Origin: Zygnema cylindricum
Taxonomy: Eukaryota > Streptophyta > Zygnematophyceae > Zygnematales > Zygnemataceae
Direction: 5' to 3'
DNA length: 64,000 bases
NCBI GenBank assembly: GCA_037447655.1
Contig: JBBHKE010001165.1
Coordinates: 62,001 to 126,000, forward strand
Below are positions 1 to 11,075 of this stretch, in pieces. Below the pieces are notes generated by a model that was given only the letters and a program-made list of their open reading frames with translations, made no database searches and was not told the DNA's origin. Made by a program: the position numbers and the translations under genes. Position 1 is the stretch's first letter; each line of letters opens with the position of its first letter.

Positions 1-144
1 GTGGATAGAAGGGGGTAAAGGGGAAGGGGCAGGGGGGTTGGAGGGGTTGGAGGGCTTGAAGAACCTCAATAGTGGAAGAAGATCCGGGGGCAGTGGTGAA
101 TGGCTATAGGGCACGAACCGCTCGAGAAAGCTCACCAACACGGC

Positions 145-763
145 CTAAGTGAATTGCTCGACGATATGAGGCCGGGACATCTGATGGCCTAGGTGGCCGA
201 CGTGGTATGAAAGAGGTGCTCGATACCCAATCCTCATGCTCGGCATGGAGGGCCTTCCATCACCACGAAGGAATCGACGACAACGGGCCATAGTTTCTCT
301 AGCCCCACTGCCCCCTCCACGACTTGGAAGGACTAGGTCCCAGAGAGAGAACATAAGGAGAAGGTGCCAAGGAGCAATGTCTGCCGGGTTTGAAGAAATG
401 GGGGACAAGGGGAGGTGGAGGGCATCTTGTTCTATTGTCTTGGCGGCCATAGGAATACGGGTGTACAATCGCGGACGAGGGGGCTCCCAAATCGTAAGCC
501 CCCAAAACATCTAACTCACGGACGAAATTCCAATCGTCATCTGTTGGGCCGGACGGGAGTGTGACCGACGACGATTGAGGAGAGGTGATAGACAAAGGAC
601 CACCCAGGGTTATACAAGGTCGACAACTCCGTGTATGAAGGGAAATACCGGCCCCAGCGGCAAAGAGGTTGTGACACCCAGGACATTCTAACCGCCTAGA
701 AGGTTTACGAGGTTTGGCTAGAGGTGGGGGAGGGAGAAGGGAATAAGAAGGGCTTCCGGACAT
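145..763 (-). pseudogene. Unrecognised zinc-finger-like coding remnant
   Basis: On the minus strand an open frame runs from an ATG near 763 to 299, and a second frame continues it from about 300 to 145. The first part has a short finger-like motif (CPGCHNLF, then H and C about 12-16 residues on), followed by a Pro/Ser-rich region and a segment rich in Tyr, Pro and Arg. The second frame contains RIGYRAPLSYHVGHLG and ends at a TAG; more Pro-rich coding-like sequence follows in the same direction towards base 1. Two frames with similar composition suggest one gene broken by a frameshift. I do not recognise the family; a retroelement-encoded finger protein is possible. The longer upstream frame (to 1084) is only translation of poly-C tracts and is not counted. 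Confidence 0.3.
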
Positions 764-899
764 GGTTAATAAGTCAAAGAAGCCATGGGATTTGGGAGGG
801 TGAGAGGAAGTTAAAGCGTGGGAGAGGAAAAGGAACCATGTGGGATGGATGGGGAAATTGGTAGTGGGCCAGAATATAACATAAAGTTTGATGCTGGAA

Positions 900-1130
900 A
901 AGAAGGGGAGGGGGGGGGGGGGGGGGAGTAGGGGGGGGGGGGGGGGGGGTGGAGAGGGTGAAAGAGAGGGTTCAAGTATCGGTTTTGGGTGTGTAAGGGG
1001 TATAGGGGAGGGGGGGGGGGGGGGGGGGAGGATAGGGTGGGAAAGGGTAAAGAAATGTATGGTTGATTTTTTTTTTTTTTCCAAGTGATTGTATATGTTT
1101 GTTTGTGTGTGTGTGTGTGTGTGTGTGTGC
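900..1130. repeat. Poly-G tracts, poly-T and (GT)n microsatellite
   Basis: Several uninterrupted G runs of roughly 9-22 bases lie between 906 and 1030. A run of about 16 T follows at 1065-1080 and a GT dinucleotide repeat at 1100-1129. The G runs could form quadruplex structures. They create artificial Gly- or Pro-rich open frames in all frames and are not coding. Confidence 0.9.
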
Positions 1131-1258
1131 GCATTTCGCTATATGGGGGGATGGGGAATCGAGCCTTTCATGGGGAGGGCGGGGGAGCTAGTGATGACCT
1201 AGGGGAGTCACACCTATGGTTTCGCCAATGTGCGTGCTGTTGGGAGCGGCCGCGGGCC

Positions 1259-1530
1259 AGATCCGGAGGTACATGGCTACGGGAAGTAGGAGCTGTCGCG
1301 TAGTGCAGGAGGAAAAGACAAAATAGAGATCCGGAGGTACATGGCTACGGGAAGTAGGAGCTGTTGCGTAGTGCAGGAGGAAAAGACGAAGTAGAGGAGA
1401 TCTGGAGGTACATGGCTACGGGAAGTAGAAGTTGTCGCGTAGTGTAAGAGGAAAAGTCGAAATAGAGGAGATCCGGAGGTACATGGCTGCGGGAAGTAGG
1501 AGCTGTCGCGTAGTGCAGGAGGAAAAGACG
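1259..1530. repeat. 69-bp minisatellite, four units
   Basis: A unit beginning GATCCGGAGGTACATGGCT and ending in GGAGGAAAAGAC is repeated four times in direct orientation with few substitutions (starts near 1259, 1327, 1399 and 1469). The minus strand is open through the array, but only because the unit lacks stops. Confidence 0.85.
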
Positions 1531-2805
1531 ATATGCAAATGAGCAGTCTTCTTGCGTTTTTAGAATTAAGGTTTGGATTAGAGTTTTGCCTTTTTCGAAG
1601 CAAACAACTCGCGTTTTAATGTTAGGTTTTCGGACTTAGTTCCGAGGTTAAATAAAAGTGGGAAGCTTATATTTGTTTAAACACAGGGGAAGTGTACCAG
1701 CTGGGGGATAAAGGACCTGGTGTATGAGAGTTCATAAACTGCTTCTTTGTAAATATATGACACTCGAGAGAGAATGAGAAAGAGACACAGAGAGAGAGGG
1801 TGTGGGAGGGGAAGGGAGGGAGAGAGAGAGGGAGGACAGGGAAGGGATAGGTGTGGAAAGAGGGGAACGGAGTAAAGGATGGGGAGAGGTCAGGGGAGTG
1901 TAACCACAAAAAGAATTGTATTTTTCTGCTAAGTTTTTACCCTTTTTTTTTTCTTTTCAAGTTCAACTAATTTGTGGAAAATAACTAATATTTAAATGTG
2001 TGATTCATCCAGCTGGACCTTAATTTTTTATTCTCATTGACTGTAAGGGCTTCAAATCACTAAAAAAAAATTAAAAAAAATTAAAACTACTCAATCTACC
2101 ACTCAATAGATCAACTACTTGGAAGTTCAATTATGACCAAGAAAACGTCCACAAATTAGCAGTCGAGACACTGAATTCCTCACTTTTTACTGTGTTTTTT
2201 TTTTAGTTTTTTTAATTGACGTAAAAAAACAAGTGAACAGTGACCATCCATAAATTTAGAAATCACCAACCATGAAAAAAAAAAACCTAAATTTTACACT
2301 TTCCTACCTGCCATACTTTGCTGCAGAAAATTCAAAAAACAAAACTTTCGCAGTTCTACTAACTTTTTCCCTCCTATTTTGACAATAGCTTATTTGCTAT
2401 ACAAACTTCTCCTACTCGGTGGTACTTGAGAAGGCCACCGGTACAATCGTCGATATTTTTTCCTGTTTCGTCCTATTCTCAATACTTTCAGCAGGTATGA
2501 TGCGAAAAAAGATTCAGCAACATTTTTTTTTCAATTCAAGAGCACTTGTCCACATGCTTTTTTTCCTGTCCTTAAAAGAGAACAATATGTACAATTCACC
2601 CTCTATCCATTAATACCCTTATTGCTATGACATCTCTACTCGCTAAAGTTTTACACCTGTCTTTCGCATTTTTTTTCGGCAGTGTTAGTCACGAATATGT
2701 GCTTCTGATACAAAATTTAACATTCTTCCTATCCAAGTACTTGTGATAATGAAAAAATAAACGGAGAAACAAAACGCCGAAATGCCGCAACCGGCTAATC
2801 GTATC
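1531..2805. other. AT-rich stretch without a recognisable gene
   Basis: The sequence is A/T-rich with homopolymer runs and one purine-rich patch (1740-1880). Short open frames show no recognisable motif, and I see no RNA gene or transposon end. Confidence 0.6.
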
Positions 2806-2809
2806 GAAG

Positions 2810-3215
2810 AACTTTGCAAAATCGAAAAAATTCCAAAAACCGAAGAATTTCCACAAACCAAAGAATTTCCAAAAACCGAAGAATTTCTAAAAACCGAAGA
2901 ATCAAAACCAGAGATTTTCCAAAAACCAAAGATTTTCCAAAAAACTGAGAATTTTCCAAAAACCGAAGATTTCCAAAAAAACCGAAGAATTTCCAAAAAC
3001 CGAAGATTTTTCAGAAACCGAAGATTCTCCAGAAACCGAAGATTTTCCAAAAACCGAAGATTTCCCAAAAACAGAAGATTTCCCAAAACAAAAGATTTTC
3101 CAAAAAACGAAGATTTTCCCAAAAACCGAAAACTTTCCCAAAAACCGAAAACTTTCCCAAAAACCAAAAACATTCCCAAAAACCAAAAACGTTTCCAAAT
3201 TCTTTTTCCCGTCCA
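2810..3215. repeat. About 17-18-bp minisatellite (CCAAAAACCGAAGATTT type)
   Basis: Around twenty imperfect copies of a unit like TTTCCAAAAACCGAAGA lie head to tail. It lies beyond the last exon of the PRT1 gene, in its probable 3' flank or UTR. The end of the array (from about 3086) is included in the tandem duplication, and a short version recurs at 4810-4930. The unit lacks stop codons, so long Lys/Asn/Phe-rich open frames arise on both strands. Confidence 0.85.
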
Positions 3216-3236
3216 TCACCATCCAATACAATACCA

Positions 3237-3491
3237 TCACTCCTCTCCATCAAAAAATACCTCCTCTTGTAACAAAGCGAGAAATGTTCGAGGATGCATA
3301 CCGGGAAGTGATCCCAAAAACCCAAAAATTTGAGGGTTTATCGGAACTTCCTCCATCTCATGACTTGCCTCATGTCGTTGGTTAAAACGTCCCAAAACTA
3401 CTCCTTGTTTAAAACAAACTCCACAAAGATCGAATCCAATGGCTTCCGGACACTGTTTACATTTGTATCGCGGACCTACGATTGGATAAGC
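3237..3491 (-). pseudogene. Distal duplicate of the PRT1 terminal (ZZ) exon
   Basis: This is a second copy of the last PRT1 exon. It starts after an acceptor (TTTTTTTGTTTCAG) and encodes [19 protein letters not shown] and the rest of the ZZ zinc finger through a stop codon, with the same protein sequence as the copy at 5216-4962. Because it lies downstream of the nearer copy, it is probably skipped or forms part of a long 3' UTR, although the exon is intact and could be used as an alternative last exon. It lacks its own upstream RING exons, so it is not a gene by itself. Confidence 0.75.
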
Positions 3492-3599
3492 CTGAAACAA
3501 AAAAAATGAGAATCTCAATTAGAATCAATGACCTACAATAGGGAGAGGAGAGGGAAAGGGAGAGGGAGAGGGAGAGAGAGGGAGGGGGTGGGGAGGGGG

Positions 3600-3650
3600 A
3601 GGGACACTGTTTACATTTGTATCGGGGACCTACGATGGAATAAGCCTGAA
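3600..3650 (-). pseudogene. Fragment of the ZZ exon (copy 1)
   Basis: The first 45 or so bases of the ZZ exon, including its splice acceptor and the code for [11 protein letters not shown], recur here and are cut off by GGGAGA repeats. The same fragment lies at 5330-5375 in the duplicated block, with a 2-base insertion. It shows a small partial exon duplication older than the large tandem duplication. Confidence 0.75.
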
Positions 3651-4961
3651 GCACATTTAAAAAAAATCGAGGATCGTGTTTAGAATCAATGACATAATAG
3701 GGAGAAGCGAGGGAGAGGGAGAGGGAGAGAGCGAGGGAGAGGGAGGGGGTGGGGGTGGGACACTGTTACACTAGAAACAATGACTTACAATAGGGCGGAG
3801 AGAGGGAGAGGGAGAGGGAGAGGGAGAGGGAGAGGGACGAGAAACATAAACGGAAGCTATAGTGTGGACCGGTCATTATGCAGGGACTGTTCGCACTTAT
3901 GCTTTGGTGTCAGTTTTCGTGAAACATTTCTACTGTTGTATAGAAAAAATATGCAAACATGTGTGGGAATTTCCAGTGAAATTTCCAGTATTATATCTTC
4001 CATGACAGATGACAATGCAGAGGAGCAGCTCCAGACATAGCTGACAGTTTCTGCTAAGGTATTTGATGGGACAATGACGGAACTATTTGTATGAAACAGT
4101 TTAAAACTATTTTCCATGTGGTTTGTCTACCGCAGGAGTCAAGTATGAACTTCTGCGCTTCAGAAGCATAATTTACTGTTTCACTTGTATGAGAAGTGAG
4201 ACAAAAAATAAACCAAGAAATGAACCTAAAAATGAACTAAAGACGTTTCATGCGGCCAGCTAAGAAAAAGCTAAATGCAAACTATCGTCTATACATCCGA
4301 AACGCGCAGGTTTCCCCCCTTAATCATGAGTCAAATCTTTGGTAATCAGTAACTTTGGGATTGCCGATAGCCAATAGCTGATAATCAATTATCAAACCAA
4401 TAAATATATCAAAATTTATCGACGTGATAAAGCGAGCGAAAAGTATGAAAAATAATGAAATGTATAAAAATCAGTCACCCAAAGCGAAGATAACAATTCA
4501 AGGGCTTAAAGGACAAAATAATGAACCAGCAAAATCAGAATGCAATTCATGAAGAAGACCTAGGTAGTCACCTTCAGTCGCCAAGTGCAATACGATAAGG
4601 GCCTTCCATAGTACGGCATACATATCGGTTATACTGGAATTCTGAACCGAAAGATAAGTACAATATCTTTATCGTCGATTATCATTATGCAACAAATACA
4701 ATGTTCATAATGTTGTTGACACATATAATTCTTTATGACCTGTTACTCCCTTAATGACTTTTTTAAAAAAGGTGAAATTGCCAGTGACAAAAAAGATACA
4801 TAAATGCGAGAAACAAAAGATTTTCCAAAAAACGAAGATTTTCCCAAAAACCGAAAACTTTCCCAAAAACCGAAAACTTTCCCAAAAACCAAAAACATTC
4901 CCAAAAACCAAAAACGTTTCCAAATTCTTTTTCCCGTCCATCACCATCCAATACAATACCA

Positions 4962-7900
4962 TCACTCCTCTCCATCAAAAAATACCTCCTCTTGTAACAA
5001 AGCGAGAAATGTTCGAGGATGCATACCGGGAAGTGATCCCAAAAACCCAAAAATTTGAGGGTTTATCGGAACTTCCTCCATCTCATGACTTGCCTCATGT
5101 CGTTGGTTAAAACGTCCCAAAACTACTCCTTGTTTAAAACAAACTCCACAAAGATCGAATCCAATGGCTTCCGGACACTGTTTACATTTGTATCGCGGAC
5201 CTACGATTGGATAAGCCTGAAACAAAAAAAATGAGAATCTCAATTAGAATCAATGACCTACAATAGGGAGAGGAGAGGGAAAGGGAGAGGGAGAGGGAGA
5301 GAGAGGGAGGGGGTGGGGAGGGGGAGGGACACTGTTTACATTTGTATCGGGGACCTACGATGGAATATAAGCCTGAAGCACATTTAAAAAAAATTGAGGA
5401 TCGTGATTAGAATCAATGACATAATAGGGAGAAGAGAGGGAGAGGGAGAGGGAGAGAGCGAGGGAGAGGGAGGGGGGGGGGGGTGGGACACTGTTACACT
5501 AGAAACAATGTCTTACAATAGGGCGGAGAGAGGGAGAGGGAGTGGGAGTGGGAGAGGGAGAGGGAGAGGGAGAGGGAGAGGGAGAGGGAGAGGGAGAGGG
5601 AGAGGGAGAGGGAGAGGGAGAGGGAGAGGGAGAGGGAGAGGGAGAGGGAGAGGGAGAGGGAGAGGGAGAGGGAGAGGGAGAGGGAGAGGGAGAGGGAGAG
5701 GGAGAGGGAGAGGGAGAGGGAGAGGGAGAGGGAGAGGGAGAGGGAGAGGGAGAGGGAGAGGGAGAGGGAGAGGGAGAGGGAGAGGGAGAGGGAGAGGGAG
5801 AGGGAGAGGGAGAGGGAGAGGGAGAGGGAGAGGGAGAGGGAGAGGGAGAGGGAGAGGGAGAGGGAAAGACATTCCAAAGAAACCTGAAAATTGGTGCAGT
5901 TTTTTTCTTTGGCCTTTGACCATGAAATAACAATTATATCACTCTAATTACACAGGCCATAAATTATCCACTTAAACTAGAGTAAACTAAAGTTAACTAG
6001 ACTAAGTAAAACCAATTTGTATATACAGTTTTAATTTCTTTATTCCGATTGACGATATTAATGTATATTTCTCAGAATATTCTTGCCAGTTGTTTGCAAA
6101 ACTAGATAGAGAGAAGTGAGTGAAAATGTCGAGAGCTTTTCGAGTTTGTTAAGCCATTTGTTCTAAACCACGAGGAATTGCTACTCCATACCATAAATGC
6201 GATAAGGTATATGGTATAAGGTATTTCAAAAGAGATGGTTGTTTCCCTGTCCTCCTAAAATATACTGTGTGTTAAGTACAGTAAACTCAACTCTCCTGAA
6301 AGGATGATTCATTTGGGATGCCATTTTTTATCCAAACCTACCCCGAGTATCTGTTTTTTGTGCATCATAGATTTTCTTGCCACACAAAAAACAGAGACGA
6401 GACACATAAACGGAAGCTGCAGTGTGGACCGGTCATTGTGCAGGGACGGTTCGCACTTAGGCTTTGGTGTCAGTTTTTGTGAAACATTTCTACTGATGTA
6501 TAGAAAAAATATGCAAACATATGTTGGAATTTCCAGTGAAATTTCCAGTATTGTGTCTTCCATGACAGATGACAAAGCAGAGGGGCAGCTCCAGTCATAG
6601 CTGACAGTTTCTGCTAAGGTATTTGATGGGACAATAACGGAACTATTTGTATGAAACAGTTTAAAACTATTTTCCATATGGTTTGTCTACCGCAGGAGTC
6701 AAGTATGAACTTCTGCGCTTCAGAAGCATAATTTACTGTTTCACTTGTATGAGAAGTGAGACAAAAAATAAACCTAAAAACGTTTCATGCGGCCAGCTAA
6801 GAAAAAGCTAAATGCAAACTATCGCATTACATCCGAAACGCGCAGGTTTCCCGCCTTAATCATGAGTCAAATCTTTAGTAATCAGCAATTTTGGGATTGC
6901 CGATAGCCGATAGCTGATAATCGATTATCAAACCAATAAATATATCAAAATTTATCGACGCGATAAAGAAAGCGAAAAGTATGAAAAATAATGAAATGTA
7001 TAAAAATCGGTCACCCAAAGCGAAAATAACAATTCAAGGGCTTAAAGGACAAAATAATGAACCAGCAAAATCAGAATGCAATTCATGAAGAAGACCTAGG
7101 TAGTCACCTTCAGTCACCAAGTGCAATATGGTAAGGACCTTTCATAGTACGGCATACATATCGGTTATACTGGAATTCTGAACCAAAAGATAAGTACAAT
7201 ATCCTTATCGCCGATTATCATTATGCAACAAATACAATGTTCATAATGATGTTGACACGTGTAATTCTTTATGACCTGTTACTCCCTTAATGACTTTTTT
7301 AAAAAGGTGAAATTGCCAGTGACGAAAAAGATACATAAATGCGAGGGAAAAATAAAAGGCTGCCTTTCTGATTTGCAACTCTTGCCACCATACTATTTCA
7401 AAATATTTCTACTAATCAAAGGGTTTCGACAAAGGGACATACCCCACATCCGTCACATCCTACTCCACCATGGATGTATTGTTCCCGTTTTGTTTTCTCC
7501 AGAACTTCGCGCAGAATTTGCTTCTCCTCTTCGGACTCAGATTCATCCAATTTCTGTTGGACGGCCATGACTTTGGCTAAAGATTTTTGCATTAGAGAGA
7601 TCTCCCCATCCCCTTTACATGCTTCGCTACTGACATCATCGTTACTCAAAGATTCCTGCATCATTGAGTCACCTTGTCTTCCGCAATATTCCGGTCTTTC
7701 ATTATATCCCTCACCCCCACAATCCAGCGAAGACGTACTTAAATCTCCGGCTTCCAACCTCTCTGATAAATTCTCCGACGTATTCTCAAGTCCACTGGCT
7801 CCAGTCTCAAGGAAACTACACCGAGCCCCATCTCCCCTACCAACTATTTCAGTTTTACGATCCGGTATTTTTCCATCTACCTCGATCGAACCCAAAACTT

Positions 7901-10900
7901 GCCGAATAGAGGCATCATCATTCGAAATTGCTGCCTTTCCACTTGCTAGCCTCCTCCTTTCCCTCCTTTCAACAACTTTTTCTGGAAACAGAGTTTCTAT
8001 AATCTCATGGAGTTGGAGGCAAACTTCGAGCCTGCCTTGAGGTTGTTGCTGCTTGCAAGAAGGACAGAAATAAGGACTAGAAATGTTGTGACTTCCTAGG
8101 GCTCCATTGATGCATCCGGAGCAAATAGCTGCAAAATAGATAGAAAATAAATAAAAAATAAATGAAAATGTGTGAAAATGAATAGAAATAAACTGAAATG
8201 AATGAATGAAAATAGATGAAAAAAATGAAAAAAAATGAAGATAAGGCCTAGAAATGATGTGATTTCCAAGAGCTCCATTGGTATATCCAGAGTGAATAGC
8301 TGAAAAATAAATAAAACGAATTAAAAAAAAAATGAAAAATAAATAAAAAATAGAAGAATTTAGTTTGAGAGGAAACACCACCAGGGTGAACCAGGCAACT
8401 TCCCATACAACTCTTCAGAAACCAAATCAGAAGAAATCAAACTAAAATAAAATACCGTGATAGACAAAATAATTTTTTTTTCCCGAGTCTTCAAATTCAG
8501 GAATGTCCAATACACGTGATAAATAGCCTGTACTTATCAAAATATAAAAAACAAACATCAAAATATGAAACGGACATCAAAATAAAGGACAAACATCAAA
8601 ATAAAAAACAAACAAGGCAAAGGGCATTCGGTAACAGAACTGCCGGAACCAAGAAAAAGAATGTATAAGGCAAGAAGTAACACATAAACCTGTACCCACA
8701 TTGGAGAGAAAAAAATAGGATATATGCCAACAGACACACATTGGAGGGGACAGGATACATTGACAACAAACACACATTAAAGAGAGACAAACAAGGATAA
8801 ATTGGCAACTGACACACATTAAAGAGAAAAGAGCTAGGATAAATTGACAACAAACTGCTGGTGGGAAAAGCTGAAAATCTACTCACCATGGCCGCAATTG
8901 AGCACAACAGGCTGTTGTAGAAGATCTTCACACGCAGGACAGGAAAATAACTCTAAAGAAAAAATGTCTTTATTGAGATTTTGCATGGTATTATTATTTG
9001 TTTCTTTACTATTTGTTCCTTGTGCGTGAGAGCAAGACGACTCCATTGATTTCGTCATTTTATGTCCATTCCCCTGGTCCCTAAACTGCTCTGTTATTAA
9101 CTGTCCAGGCTCACAAACAAAAGAAATTGTGGGTTTTGAATTCAATGACTCCACTGAATTAGTGAGGCCATTTTCTACTGTAATTTCTTTTTGAGTTTCT
9201 TTGGATAAAGTGATAGAGTCATCAGACATCTTCCCAGTCTCCTGTATGTCTGAAGCCTCTAAAGGCTCTCCCAAACTCGGAGAAAACATCATGTTTTTAC
9301 ATTCCTCCTCTGCTCAAAGTCACCCATCCAAACCAAAAAAAATATTAAAATGAGATCTTTCAAGGTTCAAAGTCTCCTTCAACAAACCTCTACTGATTCC
9401 GGAACAAAAACTTGCACTACAACGTTCGTTGCTAAAAGAGTTAAGTGTTTTTTTTTCCAGTTCTCGAAGTAGTTTAACGCATGATATAGCTCTCCAAATT
9501 TTATGCGCCCAATTTTCATTTTCAAAATTGAGAGCCAACACTATTTAATTAAGTGGCCCATAATAAGCAATGTGGCAAAAAAAAACTTATAGTAAACATT
9601 AACAAAGTGTTAACACTCACAATTCAATAACTTTAATAGAGTTGAGTGGTGTACAATTCAACACAAATTGTCTAATTGATTGTAAATTGAATGGAGAAAC
9701 CACCTCTGCTTGTCACAAATCTAACAGTCAATACCCACACTCAATGGGTCTCTAGCAACGTTTCCTCACTGTCCATCTCTCTCCTCCATTGACATAAGCT
9801 CTGTATTTCTATCTTCCCCTTCTCTCCATCTCTTTACTTTCTGTCACTCTCTTTCCCTTTTTCCACCCTCTGCCTCCCTCTTCCTCTCCCCCCCTCAACA
9901 TTCCCTCGCCCTACCCGCCCTTCTTTCTCCCTCTGCTCCCACCTTCGCAGGCCTGCCTCCTTCTGGACATAGCGGCTATCTCCTTTTATCTCCAAAAACT
10001 TTCCCCGTACGCCAAAAAGAAGTTAACAGAGTTCCCGGGAAAAAGTACGAAACAGAAACGACAAAAAAAAATAAAAGACATCGAGGATTTCTCTTCACCG
10101 AAATCGACGATTTTTTGTCACGTGAATACTAAATACTCACCTAAATACCAAGAACTAACCTAAAATACTAAAAACTAAGGAGAGCGTAGTTGAACAAACC
10201 TCTTACTTCTGACGCCCGAATTTCATATTCCTTTGGAAATGCTTGCTTGAGGAAGACATGAAGGAGAGCGCAAATTCGAGGAAAATGGGCAAAAACCATC
10301 CGACAAAGAGGGCAATAAGACACACTATATGGGTTCATGGCTTTCTGAACACACCAAAAGCAGAATATATGCCCACAAGCTGCAAAATAAAACGTCCTCC
10401 CCTCCCCCATTGTTATATGGACCTGTCAAAGTCAGTCAAAAGCCATTGTTGTATTGGATTAGTCAAAGCCAGTCAAACCCTCCAATGTTATATTGGATTA
10501 GTCAAACTGCAATTACACCACTCAGAGCAAATTATGGTAATCAACAGATAGCCTTTTTAATAAACAATTGGGCAATAAAGGTACTTATATATAACAGTAT
10601 AACTAGCATTACTGGCCAGTAATCATAGTCAACGCACGAAAAACTATACGGAATCGTACAAAATTCTGAACTGTGTCGAGTCATACAGTTTTAATACCTG
10701 TACAAAATCGTACAGTTTTCTGAAAGATTACTCTGATTACCGGACAGTTACGCCGGTATTACTGCCGTATCATTACCCTGTAATAGAGCTAAAAACTGTG
10801 AATATAGTTTGGATCCTCAAATTAAAATTTGGTTAAATTGACGAGGGGGTGGGGGAGGGGAGGGAGGGAGGGAAGGGAGACTACTTCAGACAGATCAGAA

Positions 10901-11075
10901 AATAATAGAACGTTGATAAATAACAAGTGAGAATTGAGAGGAGTTCCTTACCATTAACTACCGGCTTGTAGACAAGGTCAATACAGATAGGACAAATAAA
11001 ATTGTCAACCTTCATATTGGAGTTCAAGACATGACAGTGTGCTCCAAAAGAATCTTGTCCAGATATTGAAGCCAT
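4962..11075 (-). CDS. PRT1: PRT1-type RING/RING/ZZ E3 ubiquitin ligase (N-degron pathway)
   Basis: The model has five exons: 11075-10952, 10379-10207, 9307-8887, 8128-7443 and 5216-4962 (552 residues). All junctions are GT-AG and all phases agree (1, 0, 1, 0). Domains: RING1 (C28, C31, C43, H45, C48, C51, C64, C67), RING2 (C222, C225, C237, H239, C242, C245, C261, C264) and a C-terminal ZZ finger (C464, C467, C479, C482, C491, C494, H508, H512). This order and the local sequence ([30 protein letters not shown]) match Arabidopsis PRT1, the E3 that ubiquitinates proteins with aromatic N-terminal residues; that protein is shorter, about 410 residues. The extra length lies in the linkers between RING1, RING2 and ZZ. 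Each RING is split at the same place, just before its CGH motif or directly after it. An acceptor-like TTTTCTTTAG just before the ATG suggests an upstream non-coding exon. The terminal exon is duplicated downstream. Confidence 0.88.
5330..5375 (-). pseudogene. Fragment of the ZZ exon (copy 2)
   Basis: Counterpart of the fragment at 3600-3650. The acceptor-proximal part of the ZZ exon is followed directly by the purine-rich repeat. A 2-base insertion (TATA for TA) shifts its frame, so it cannot serve as a coding exon. Confidence 0.7.
5541..5866. repeat. (GGGAGA)n hexanucleotide expansion, about 54 units
   Basis: An almost pure GGGAGA repeat lies in the last intron of the PRT1 gene. Shorter purine runs of the same motif flank it (5411-5485), and the matching site in the other duplicated copy (3786-3837) has only about eight units. 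Runs of GGG spaced by AGA are able to form G-quadruplexes on the plus strand, which is the template strand for PRT1. The repeat opens long artificial frames of Gly-Arg, Gly-Glu, Ser-Pro, Leu-Pro and Ser-Leu. Confidence 0.97.
8239..8305 (-). pseudogene. Decayed duplicate of the start of PRT1 exon 4
   Basis: About 65 bases upstream of exon 4 resemble its beginning and acceptor: the minus strand reads [14 protein letters not shown] where the real exon reads [14 protein letters not shown]. Two zinc-binding Cys have become His and Tyr. It lies among ATAAATGAAAA-rich repeats within intron 3 and is probably removed with the intron. Confidence 0.7.

Larger units (their letters stand above)
3086..7345. 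repeat. Tandem segmental duplication inside the PRT1 gene
   Basis: The segment from about 3086 to 4809 is repeated at about 4810-7345 in the same orientation. The copies join at a sharp point after ATACATAAATGCGAG (4809 and 7345). The parts 3103-3660 and 4829-5390 look almost identical; 3840-4809 and 6400-7345 are also clearly the same sequence with scattered differences. Copy 2 is longer because its purine repeat has expanded (5541-5866) and because it keeps or gained about 530 bp (5867-6400) absent from copy 1. The duplication carries a full copy of the last PRT1 exon plus intron sequence. Confidence 0.9.

Noticed and set aside
2782-3333. 183-codon frame rich in KTEEFPK-like repeats
   Set aside because: It follows the CCAAAAACCGAAGA minisatellite, is open on both strands, and lies antisense to the duplicated PRT1 exon.
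5394-5933. Long Gly-Arg, Gly-Glu, Ser-Pro, Leu-Pro and Ser-Leu open frames
   Set aside because: All are translations of the GGGAGA repeat on different frames and strands; no non-repeat coding sequence is attached.
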